Assembly (NCBI RefSeq): GCF_016863195.1
Contig: NZ_BOOK01000027.1
Span: 1-64,000 of the forward strand
Length of the DNA: 64,000 nucleotides
Origin: Paraplanobispora takensis
GTDB taxonomy: Bacteria; Actinomycetota; Actinomycetes; Streptosporangiales; Streptosporangiaceae
Direction: 5' to 3'
Shown here: piece by piece, positions 26,048 to 33,217 of the stretch
How the letters are laid out: every line of letters starts with the position of its first letter
Numbering within the stretch: the first letter of the stretch is position 1
The notes under the pieces: generated by a model
The model's input: the letters and a program-made list of their open reading frames with translations, nothing else
Told to the model about the DNA's origin: nothing
Databases searched by the model: none
Translations under genes and position numbers: made by a program

Positions 26048-27592
26048 TCAGACCACGTCGAAGTCGGCCATCATCGCCATGTCCTCGTGTTCGAGGGTGT
26101 GGCAGTGCATCATGTACCGGCCTCGATAGCCCTCGAAGCGGACCAGCGTGTCCACGACCTCGTAGGGCCGCACGTCCACGGTGTCCTTCCAGCCCGCGTC
26201 GGTCGGCGCGGGCGGGCGGCCGTTGCGCGAGAGCACCTGGAAACGGGCCAGGTGCACGTGGACGGGGTGGTGGAAGTCGCCGGTGAACCGCCACAGCTCG
26301 ACGGTGCCCAGGCGCGGCCTGGCCAGCGGGACTCCCGGACGGTACGGCCTGCCGTTGATCGTCCAGGACCCGCCGCCGCCCTGCCCGGTCCGGCGGAAGT
26401 CGAAGACCCGGGTCGCGACGGCCGCCGACCGGTCGAGGGGGTCGACCCGGCCCAGCCGGTCCGGGACCGCGCTGTCGTCACGGACCCGGCGGGCGACCCG
26501 GAAGCGCATGACGTTGCGGGCCGGGCCGGTCCCCAGGGTGTTGACCAGGGTCACCTCGGTGCCCACGGGATGGGCGGAGAAGTCCACGACCACGTCGAAC
26601 CGCTCGCCGGGCGCCACGGTGATCGCGTCGTGCCCCACCGGCGCGGCGAGCAGCCCCTGGTCCCCGCCGACCTGGACGAACCGGCCGCCGGGGGTCAGCG
26701 CCAGCCGATAGCGGCGGGCGTTGGAGGCGTTGAGCAGGCGCAGCCGATAGCGGGCGGCGTCCACCTCCAGCACCGGCCAGGGCGCCCCGTTGACCAGGAT
26801 CACATCGCCCTCCACGCCCTCCATGTAGGCCTCCCGGACTCCGGGCTTCACCAGCAGGCTGGGGTCCAGCGACGGATAGCGGAAGGAGCCGTCCTCCTCG
26901 AAGGCGCGGTCGCAGATCATCAGCGGGATGTCCCGCTCGCCCTTCGGCAGCGGCAGGGCGTCGTCCTCGTCGTCGCGGACCAGGAGGAACCCGGCCAGCC
27001 CGCGCCACACCTGCGGCGCGGTGAAGTCCATCCGGTGGTCGTGGTACCAGAGCGTGGCGGCCGGCTGGTCCAGCGGATAGACGTAGTCCTTGGCCCCGGG
27101 ATGGATGGTCCACTGCGACATGTCCCCGGCTCCGGAGTGCGAGTGCGCCCCGGGCGGCGGGCGGAACCCCCGCCCCCGCGCCACCACCAGGTCGGTGGGA
27201 TAGCCGTCGGAGTCCGGCGGGTTGACCCCGCCGTGCAGGTGCGTCGAGGTGGGCACGGGCAGCTCGTTGCGGACCCGGACGACGGTACGGTTCCCGCGGC
27301 GCAGGTCGAAGGTAGGCCCGGGGAAGGTGCCGTCGTATCCCCACACCTCGGTCGCGGTGCCCGGGACAATCTCCACCTTGGCGGCGCGCTGGACCACCTC
27401 GTAGCGGCCCGGCCGCACCGGACGCGCCGTCGCGGGGACGGGCAGCGGCACGGTGAACGGCCTGGGCAGCGGGAGCGCGCTCGTCAGGACCTCCCCGGAG
27501 ACCTCCGCCGTCAGCCCGCCCCCCGCGCCGCACCCGGCGACCACGAGCCCGGTGCCGCCCAGCAGCCCGAGGAAGCCCCGGCGGGAGATCAC
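26048..27592 (-). CDS. Multicopper oxidase, Tat-exported lipoprotein
   Basis: This protein of about 514 residues has a twin-arginine signal, SRRGFLGLL, directly at the N-terminus, followed by the lipobox VVAGC, so it should be folded with copper in the cytoplasm, exported and lipid-anchored. All four copper-binding segments are present: STHLHGG, WYHDHR, HPVHVHLARF and HCHTLEHEDMAMM, giving type 1, 2 and 3 sites. Three cupredoxin domains are expected. CotA/CueO-type oxidation of cuprous ion, metals or phenols is possible. GTG 27592 begins at the signal; it overlaps the stop of the upstream membrane gene by four bases (27589-27592), indicating coupling. Confidence 0.9.
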   Translation of the reverse strand: MISRRGFLGLLGGTGLVVAGCGAGGGLTAEVSGEVLTSALPLPRPFTVPLPVPATARPVRPGRYEVVQRAAKVEIVPGTATEVWGYDGTFPGPTFDLRRGNRTVVRVRNELPVPTSTHLHGGVNPPDSDGYPTDLVVARGRGFRPPPGAHSHSGAGDMSQWTIHPGAKDYVYPLDQPAATLWYHDHRMDFTAPQVWRGLAGFLLVRDDEDDALPLPKGERDIPLMICDRAFEEDGSFRYPSLDPSLLVKPGVREAYMEGVEGDVILVNGAPWPVLEVDAARYRLRLLNASNARRYRLALTPGGRFVQVGGDQGLLAAPVGHDAITVAPGERFDVVVDFSAHPVGTEVTLVNTLGTGPARNVMRFRVARRVRDDSAVPDRLGRVDPLDRSAAVATRVFDFRRTGQGGGGSWTINGRPYRPGVPLARPRLGTVELWRFTGDFHHPVHVHLARFQVLSRNGRPPAPTDAGWKDTVDVRPYEVVDTLVRFEGYRGRYMMHCHTLEHEDMAMMADFDVV

Positions 27593-28044
27593 GACTCCTC
27601 CGTCCGCAGGCCGGACCAGACCCGTACGGTCAGTACGGCGGAGACTCCGAAGATGGCCACGCCGAGCGGGAAGTGCCCGATGAGGATGCGCTCCTGTCCC
27701 ATGAAGACCTGGAGCGTCTCGGCCACCATGAGCCCGCCGCTCATCCGGAGGGGCCAGGCCGGTCCCCGGCCCGGGCGCCACAGCAGGATCGCGGCCACCA
27801 GCTGGCCCAGCAGCATGACGGTGGTGAACCCGGCGTTGTCGCGGTGCAGCAGGAGCATGTCCACATCGCCGGTGACGAACAGTCCCGCCAGCGCCGCCTG
27901 ACCGAGCACGCCGAGCAGGTGCAGGGCGGCGGTGACGCGCAGCGACCAGACGATCCATCCGGGTGCGCGGGTACGGCGGGCCCGCGCCGCGGCGGGCGGG
28001 AGGCCGGGCTGTGCCGCGGCGGGTGAGCTCTTCATGATCGCCAT
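27589..28044 (-). CDS. Four-helix membrane protein coupled to the multicopper oxidase
   Basis: This 151-residue protein has a basic, Pro/Ala-rich N-terminus and about four membrane helices (roughly 30-55, 70-92, 98-118, 120-140). A His and Met occur in MLLLHRDNAG and a second His in ILIGHFPLG. I do not recognise the family; the size and helix pattern resemble small DoxX-like membrane proteins. The stop overlaps the oxidase start, so the two probably act together, for example in electron or copper supply at the membrane, which is inference. ATG 28044 and ATG 28035 are both possible starts. Confidence 0.72.
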   Translation of the reverse strand: MAIMKSSPAAAQPGLPPAAARARRTRAPGWIVWSLRVTAALHLLGVLGQAALAGLFVTGDVDMLLLHRDNAGFTTVMLLGQLVAAILLWRPGRGPAWPLRMSGGLMVAETLQVFMGQERILIGHFPLGVAIFGVSAVLTVRVWSGLRTEES

Positions 28045-28090
28045 GGTGGCGTGACGGCGTCGCGCGGTCGTCCGACCGGCGGCGTCACTT

Positions 28091-28116
28091 CGCCGTACAT
28101 CCCGGGATGTACGGCG
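28091..28116. promoter_or_regulatory. 26-bp perfect palindrome in a divergent promoter region
   Basis: The sequence beginning CGCCGTACATCCC is followed at once by its exact reverse complement, giving a continuous 13+13 dyad without a loop. It lies 47 bases upstream of the membrane protein/oxidase operon and 97 bases upstream of the histidine kinase gene, so it may be an operator for one or both. Confidence 0.65.
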
Positions 28117-28199
28117 CGGCCGTACGGGGCCCCGGATACCACCGGGGGCGCAGACGCGATGTCATCCACCGGCCGGTGGGCACGGCCGCCGCGGTGACC

Positions 28200-28205
28200 T
28201 ACCGT
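28200..28205 (+). promoter_or_regulatory. -10 element of leaderless promoter for the kinase gene at 28213
   Basis: TACCGT lies seven bases before ATG 28213, without a ribosome site. Confidence 0.5.
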
Positions 28206-28212
28206 TTCAGGG

Positions 28213-29514
28213 ATGAGGATCTCAGGCGTGCGGGGCTCGGGCGCGAGGATCTCGGGGGCCGTCGGGGCCTGGAGGACCGCGGAGACCGTGAGGATCTGGC
28301 GGGCCCCGGAGAGCGTGAAGACCTGGAAGGTCGACGTGCTGAACGCCGTGGTCGTGCTGACGCTGGGCGTCGTGGGCACCTACGGGCGGCTGTCCGACTC
28401 GGGGCTGGCGGAGCGGCCCCTGGAGACGCCGGGCCTGGTGCTGATCGTGGTGTCCTCGCTCGCGCTGGCGCTGCGGCGCGAGGCCCCCGTGCCGGTCGGG
28501 GCCGTCGCGGTGGGCTGCGCCGTCGCCTACTACGCCGCCCGGTATCCGGGTGTCTTCGCCGTCGTGCCCGCGCTGGTCGCCATCTACACGGCGGCGGTCC
28601 TCGGGCGGCGCCGCCTGGCGATCGCGCTGGCCGCCGTGCTCGCCGCGGGGATCTCCGTCCCGGTCGCGCTCGCCGAGAGCGATCCGGAGCCAGGCGGCCT
28701 GACCCTGCTCAGCGGCTGGCTGGCGGCGGCGGTCGTGGCCGGTGAGCTGAGCCGCAACCGCCGCGCCTACGTCCGCGAGGTCGAGCGGCGGGCGGCCGAG
28801 GCCGAGCGCACCCGGGAGGAGGAGGCGCTGCGCCGGGCCGGGGAGGAGCGCCTCTGGATCGCCCAGGAGCTGCACGACTCGCTCACCCACGCCATCTCGG
28901 TCGTCAACGTCCAGGCGTCGGTCGCCCTGCAGACCTTCGACCAGCGGCCCGAGCTGGCCCGCGAGGCGCTGGCCGCCATCAGGGAGTCCGGGCGCGAGGC
29001 CATGGACGAGCTGCGCTCCACCCTGGGCGTGCTCCGGCAGGCCGAGCCGGACGGCCCGGAGGCGGGCCTGGCCCGGCTGCCCCGGCTGGTGGCCCGGGCC
29101 GAGTCCGCGGGGCTGCCGGTGGACACGGTCGTCGTCGGCACGCGGCGGGAGCTCCCCCCGGAGGTCGACCGGGCCGCCTACCGCATCGTGCAGGAGGCGT
29201 TCACCAACGTGCTGCGGCACGCCGGGGCCGCGTCGATCACGCTGACGACCGAGTATCGTCCCGGCATGATCGTGCTGGGCGTCGAGGACGACGGGGAGTC
29301 CCGTGCCGGGGAGACCGGGAACGGGATGGGGCTGATCGGGATGCGCGAGCGCGCGGTCGCCGTCGGCGGGTCGTTCAGCGCCGGGCCGCGGCCGGGAGGG
29401 GGCTTCGCCGTACGGGCCGAACTGCCGGCGGCCGTACGGGGCGGGCCTCGGGCGGCGGTGCGGGGCGACCCGCCGGCGGCCGTACGGGCCGAGTCGCCGG
29501 CGGGGAGCGGGTGA
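28213..29514 (+). CDS. NarL-type sensor histidine kinase (HisKA_3)
   Basis: This 433-residue protein has an N-terminal soluble stretch, about four to five membrane helices (about 45-180), a coiled coil and a HisKA_3 dimerisation domain with the phospho-acceptor His in IAQELHDSLTHAISVV. The HATPase domain has VQEAFTNVLRHAGA and GLIGMRERAVAVGG. The C-terminus is a low-complexity A/V/R/G-rich tail with three similar copies of AAVRG(D/G)P-like sequence. The response regulator follows 61 bases later and is the obvious partner. The signal sensed is unknown. Near the copper oxidase operon, a link to envelope or metal stress is possible but unproven. Confidence 0.9.
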   Translation: MRISGVRGSGARISGAVGAWRTAETVRIWRAPESVKTWKVDVLNAVVVLTLGVVGTYGRLSDSGLAERPLETPGLVLIVVSSLALALRREAPVPVGAVAVGCAVAYYAARYPGVFAVVPALVAIYTAAVLGRRRLAIALAAVLAAGISVPVALAESDPEPGGLTLLSGWLAAAVVAGELSRNRRAYVREVERRAAEAERTREEEALRRAGEERLWIAQELHDSLTHAISVVNVQASVALQTFDQRPELAREALAAIRESGREAMDELRSTLGVLRQAEPDGPEAGLARLPRLVARAESAGLPVDTVVVGTRRELPPEVDRAAYRIVQEAFTNVLRHAGAASITLTTEYRPGMIVLGVEDDGESRAGETGNGMGLIGMRERAVAVGGSFSAGPRPGGGFAVRAELPAAVRGGPRAAVRGDPPAAVRAESPAGSG

Positions 29515-29575
29515 CCGGGGTGGGCGCCGGTCCGGGTGGGGCCGTGACCCGGCGGCCGTCGGCCGGGGTGACGCT

Positions 29576-30241
29576 GTGATCCGGGTGGTGCTGGCCGACG
29601 ACCAGCCGCTGATCCGCGCCGGTTTCCGGGTGCTGCTGGAGATGGCCGGCGACATCGCCGTCGTCGGCGAGGCCGGTGACGGGGGCGGGGCCGTCGAGCT
29701 GTGCCGCGCGCTGCGGCCGGACGTGGCGCTGCTGGACGTCAGGATGCCGTCGGTCGACGGGATCCAGGCCACCCGGAGGATCGGCGCCGACCCCGGGCTG
29801 GACGGGGTGCGCGTGGTGATCCTGACCAACTACGCGCTCGACGAGTACGTCTTCGCCGCGCTGCGCGCCGGGGCGAGCGGCTTCCTCGTCAAGGACATCG
29901 AACCGGCCGACCTGCTGCAGTCGGTGCGGGTCGCCGCGGGCGGGGAGGCGCTGCTGTCGCCCTCGGTGACCCGCCGGCTGATCGAGGAGTACGTCGCCAC
30001 CCCGCCCCGGCCGGTGCCCGGACCCGGCCTGGAGCGGCTGACCGGCCGTGAGCGCGAGGTGCTGGCCCTGGTCGCGACGGGGATGTCCAACGAGGAGATC
30101 GCCTCGCGCCTGACCATCAGCCACGCCACCGCCAAGACCCACGTCAGCCGGATCCTGGGCAAGCTGGGCGCCCGCGACCGGGCCCAGCTGGTCGTGCAGG
30201 CCTACGAGTCCGGCCTGGTCGTCCCCGGGAACCGCCGGTGA
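29576..30241 (+). CDS. NarL/FixJ-family response regulator
   Basis: This 221-residue protein has a receiver domain with the acidic DD in VLADDQPLI and the phospho-acceptor Asp in VALLDVRMPSVDG, and a LuxR-type helix-turn-helix (LTGREREVLALVATGMSNEEIASRLTIS region, followed by TAKTHVSRILGKLG). It is encoded just after its kinase. GTG 29576 begins the protein at the first receiver strand. It should act as a phosphorylation-dependent transcription factor. Confidence 0.93.
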   Translation: MIRVVLADDQPLIRAGFRVLLEMAGDIAVVGEAGDGGGAVELCRALRPDVALLDVRMPSVDGIQATRRIGADPGLDGVRVVILTNYALDEYVFAALRAGASGFLVKDIEPADLLQSVRVAAGGEALLSPSVTRRLIEEYVATPPRPVPGPGLERLTGREREVLALVATGMSNEEIASRLTISHATAKTHVSRILGKLGARDRAQLVVQAYESGLVVPGNRR

Positions 30242-30296
30242 TCCCGGGCGGGGTGCGGCGGCCGGAACCCGCGAGCGGAATGTCACAGGCGACCGG

Positions 30297-30302
30297 TATC
30301 GT
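30297..30302 (+). promoter_or_regulatory. -10 element of leaderless promoter for the EamA transporter gene
   Basis: TATCGT lies eight bases before ATG 30311, without a ribosome site. Confidence 0.5.
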
Positions 30303-30310
30303 CATGTGTC

Positions 30311-31267
30311 ATGAGTCCGAACACTGCTGACAATCGCACATCACTGCTCGTCTGGGGAGCCCTGGCGATCGTCTACGTGGTGTGGGGCTCCACCTACCTC
30401 GGCATCATGATCGCGATCGAGACGATCCCGCCGCTGCTCAGCGGGGCCATGCGGTTCTCCGTGGCCGCGCTGGTCCTGGCCGCCGCGATCCTGCTGCTGC
30501 GCGGGCCGGGGGCCTTCCGGATGACCGCCCGGCAGTTCGGCGGGGCGGCGCTGGTCGGACTCCTGCTGCTGACCGCGGGCAACGGCATGGTCTCCGTCGC
30601 CGAGCAGCACATCTCCAGCGGGCTGGCCGCGCTGCTGGTGGCCTCGGTGCCGCTGTGGCTGGTGGTCCTGCGGATCGTCACGCGCGACCGGCCGCAGGTG
30701 CTCACGCTGGCCGGGGTGCTCATCGGTTTCGCCGGGGTCGCGGTGCTCTCCCTGACCGGCGGCGACGGCGCCGGCAGTGCCACCGGCATCACGATCATCC
30801 TGCTCGCGTCGCTGTCGTGGTCGGTCGGCTCGTTCCTGTCCTCCCGGATCCCGATGCCCGCCAACCCCTTCACCGCGAGCGCGGTGGAGATGCTGGCCGG
30901 CGGCGCGGGGCTGGCGGTGATCGCCATCACCTCGGGCGAGCGGCTGGACCCGGCCGCCGTCTCCGGACGGTCCTGGGCGGCGCTGGCCTACCTGATCGTG
31001 ATGGGCTCGCTGGTCGCCTTCACCTCCTACGTGTGGCTGCTGGGCAAGGCGCCGATCTCGCTGGTGTCCACCTACGCCTACGTCAACCCGGTCGTGGCGG
31101 TGCTCCTCGGCGCGCTGGTCCTGAGCGAGCCGGTGACCGGCTCCATGATCGCGGCCGGTCTGGTGATCGTCCTGGGCGTCGCCCTGGTGGTCTCCACCGA
31201 GCGACGCAGGCCCGCCGTGACGCAGGAGAGGGAGTCCGAGGCCGTGGAGGCCACGACCCCGGCCTGA
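30311..31267 (+). CDS. EamA/DMT-superfamily transporter
   Basis: This 318-residue protein has about ten membrane helices arranged as two EamA repeats, with the typical WGALAIVYVVWGSTYLGI opening, SRIPMPANPFTASAVEMLAGG in the middle and TYAYVNPVVAVLLGALVLSEP in the second repeat. Members export metabolites, amino acids or drugs; the substrate cannot be read. A hairpin between this gene and convergent hisC probably ends both transcripts. Confidence 0.9.
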   Translation: MSPNTADNRTSLLVWGALAIVYVVWGSTYLGIMIAIETIPPLLSGAMRFSVAALVLAAAILLLRGPGAFRMTARQFGGAALVGLLLLTAGNGMVSVAEQHISSGLAALLVASVPLWLVVLRIVTRDRPQVLTLAGVLIGFAGVAVLSLTGGDGAGSATGITIILLASLSWSVGSFLSSRIPMPANPFTASAVEMLAGGAGLAVIAITSGERLDPAAVSGRSWAALAYLIVMGSLVAFTSYVWLLGKAPISLVSTYAYVNPVVAVLLGALVLSEPVTGSMIAAGLVIVLGVALVVSTERRRPAVTQERESEAVEATTPA

Positions 31268-31322
31268 CCCGGCCTGAGGGCGGTCACGGCCTCCTGGGGC
31301 CTCCTGGAGGCCGCCGAGGCCT

Positions 31323-31347
31323 GCGGAGGGCCGGACGGGCCCTCCGC
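31323..31347. terminator. Bidirectional hairpin between convergent EamA and hisC genes
   Basis: GCGGAGGGCC (31323-31332) pairs exactly with 31338-31347 across a 5-base loop. Confidence 0.7.
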
Positions 31348-31365
31348 GACCGGCCCGGAGGGGCG

Positions 31366-32427
31366 TCAGGCCTCCCTGAAGCCGGCCGCCGCCGCCAGGA
31401 AGGCGTCGTTGGCCTCCGGGCCGCCGATGGAGACCCGGGCGCCCTCACCCGCGAAGGGCCGTACGGCGACGCCCTCGGCCGCGCACGCCTCGGCGAAGGC
31501 CGTCGTGTCGTCGCCCAGGCGCAGCCAGACGAAGTTGGCCTCGGTGGAGGGCACCGTCCAGCCCTGGGCGATCAGCGTCTCCCGGACCCGGGTGCGCTCC
31601 TTGACCACGGTCTCGACCCGCTCCAGCAGCTCCTCCTCGGCCGCGAGGGAGGCGACCGCGGCGACCTGGGCGAGGTGGTTGACCGCGAAGGGCACCATCG
31701 TCTTGCGCACGGCGGAGGCCACCGGCTCATTGGCGATCAGATAGCCGACCCGGAGCCCGGCCAGGCCGTACGCCTTGGAGAAGGTCCGCAGCACCGCCAC
31801 GTTCGGCCGGTCCCGGTAGATCGTCAGGCCGTCGGTGACGTCGGCGTCCCGGACGTACTCCCGGTAGGCCTCGTCGAGCACGACGAGCACGTTCTCCGGG
31901 ACCCGGTTCAGGAACGCCTCCAGCTCGGCCGCGCGCACGACCGTGCCGGTGGGGTTGTTCGGGTTGCAGACGAAGACCATCCGGGTCTGCGGGGTGATCG
32001 CCTCGGCCATGGCGTCCAGGTGGTGGGTCTCCTCCACCAGCGGGACCCGGACCGAGGTCGCCCCGGCCAGGTCGGCCAGGAGCGGGTATGCCTCGAAGGA
32101 CCGCCAGGCGTAGACCACCTCGGCGCCCGGCTCGCTGACGGTCTCGAACAGCTGCTGGGCCACGGTCACCGAGCCCGCGCCCAGCGCGATGTGCTCGGCC
32201 GGCACGCCGTACCGCTCGGCGAGGGCGGCGGTGAGCGCGGTCGCCGCCGGGTCGGGATAGCGGTGGATCTCCGTCGCCGCCTTGGCGATCGCCTCGACGA
32301 CCGAGGGCAGCGGGTCGTAGGGGGATTCGTTGGACGACAGCTTGTAGGACCGGCCGTCGGCGGACACCACGGCCCTGCCCGGCTTGTAGGCAGGCATTGT
32401 GTCCAGGATCGCGCGGAAACGAGGCAT
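31366..32427 (-). CDS. hisC: Histidinol-phosphate/aromatic aminotransferase (HisC family)
   Basis: This 353-residue PLP-dependent fold type I aminotransferase has [12 protein letters not shown] near the N-terminus, [11 protein letters not shown] at the cofactor phosphate site, CNPNNPTGT and the PLP-binding Lys in [16 protein letters not shown]. It lies away from other his genes, so it may be the second, broad-range copy (aromatic or histidinol phosphate transaminase) that many actinobacteria carry. TAAGGT six bases before the ATG suggests leaderless expression. Confidence 0.88.
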   Translation of the reverse strand: MPRFRAILDTMPAYKPGRAVVSADGRSYKLSSNESPYDPLPSVVEAIAKAATEIHRYPDPAATALTAALAERYGVPAEHIALGAGSVTVAQQLFETVSEPGAEVVYAWRSFEAYPLLADLAGATSVRVPLVEETHHLDAMAEAITPQTRMVFVCNPNNPTGTVVRAAELEAFLNRVPENVLVVLDEAYREYVRDADVTDGLTIYRDRPNVAVLRTFSKAYGLAGLRVGYLIANEPVASAVRKTMVPFAVNHLAQVAAVASLAAEEELLERVETVVKERTRVRETLIAQGWTVPSTEANFVWLRLGDDTTAFAEACAAEGVAVRPFAGEGARVSIGGPEANDAFLAAAAGFREA

Positions 32428-32433
32428 GGCCTT

Positions 32434-32439
32434 ACCTTA
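32434..32439 (-). promoter_or_regulatory. -10 element of leaderless hisC promoter
   Basis: TAAGGT on the minus strand ends six bases before ATG 32427. Confidence 0.5.
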
Positions 32440-32491
32440 TGAGGAGCGGGCGGATGGGGCACCACCCCCCGGCCCGGTGGAGACCCCGGCC

Positions 32492-32531
32492 GGTCAGTCC
32501 TCGGCGGGTCAGTCCTCGGCGGGTCAGTCCT
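32492..32531. repeat. 15-bp tandem repeat at the 3' end of the Nudix-type gene
   Basis: The unit GGTCAGTCCTCGGCG occurs twice in full (32492-32506, 32507-32521) and once in part (32522-32531). The stop codon of the minus-strand Nudix gene (32524-32526) lies in the last copy, and the same stop triplet recurs in each unit. Confidence 0.9.
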
Positions 32532-33198
32532 TGAGCGAGCGCAGCATCGGGGGGTGCAGCAGCTCGGCCGGGCCGCGGCTGTAGAGCTTGGCGGGCCGCC
32601 CTCCGTCGCGGGTGGTGGTCCGGCCGGTGGGGACGAGGAAGCCCTCGGCGTTGGTGACCTTGCGGTGGAAGTTGCGCGGGTCCAGCGGGCGGCCCCACAC
32701 GATCTCGTAGACGCGGCGCAGGTCGGCCACCGTGAACTCGGCCGGGCAGAAGGCCGCGCCCAGCGAGCTGTACTCCAGCTTGGCCCGGGCCCGCTCGACG
32801 CCGTCGACCATGATGCGCCGGTGGTCGAAGGCCATGGACGTCAGCTCCCCGACCGGCTGCCAGCTCATGTGCGCCTCGGTGGAGGCCGGCAGGTCGGGGG
32901 CCAGGCCGAGGTAGGCCACGCTCAGCACGCGCTGGCGGGGGTCGCGGTCGGGATAGCCGTAGGTCTGCAGCTGCTCCAGGTGCACCGGGGCGCCGGGCAG
33001 GCCGGCCCGCTCGGCCAGGATCCGGCCCGCGGCGGCGGGCAGGTCCTCGTCGAGGTGGATGAAGCCGCCGGACAGGGCCCAGTGTCCCTCGTAGGGCGGG
33101 TTGTCCCGCCGCCAGACCAGCGCGCTCAGCTCGTGGCCGCGCACCGTGAGGACGACCAGGTCCACGCTGACGGGAATCCGCGGAACCGGAGGAGTCAC
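32524..33198 (-). CDS. NrtR-like regulator: degenerate Nudix domain plus winged helix
   Basis: This 224-residue protein has a Nudix fold (about 5-140) and a C-terminal winged-helix domain (about 150-224, with FTVADLRRVYEIVWG and NFHRKVTNAEGFLVPTG). The Nudix box G-x5-E-x7-REUXEE-x-GU is damaged: the REUXEE core reads RILAER, so one Glu is Ile and another Arg, and hydrolysis is unlikely. This pattern is typical of NrtR-type repressors that bind ADP-ribose or a related nucleotide and control NAD-linked or sugar genes. GTG 33198 is preferred to GTG 33207, because TAACGT (33211-33206) overlaps the earlier codon and stands seven bases before the later one. Confidence 0.85.
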   Translation of the reverse strand: MTPPVPRIPVSVDLVVLTVRGHELSALVWRRDNPPYEGHWALSGGFIHLDEDLPAAAGRILAERAGLPGAPVHLEQLQTYGYPDRDPRQRVLSVAYLGLAPDLPASTEAHMSWQPVGELTSMAFDHRRIMVDGVERARAKLEYSSLGAAFCPAEFTVADLRRVYEIVWGRPLDPRNFHRKVTNAEGFLVPTGRTTTRDGGRPAKLYSRGPAELLHPPMLRSLKD

Positions 33199-33205
33199 GG
33201 CAGGC

Positions 33206-33211
33206 ACGTTA
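33206..33211 (-). promoter_or_regulatory. -10 element of leaderless promoter for the NrtR-like gene
   Basis: TAACGT on the minus strand ends seven bases before GTG 33198. Confidence 0.5.
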
Positions 33212-33217
33212 CACCGA

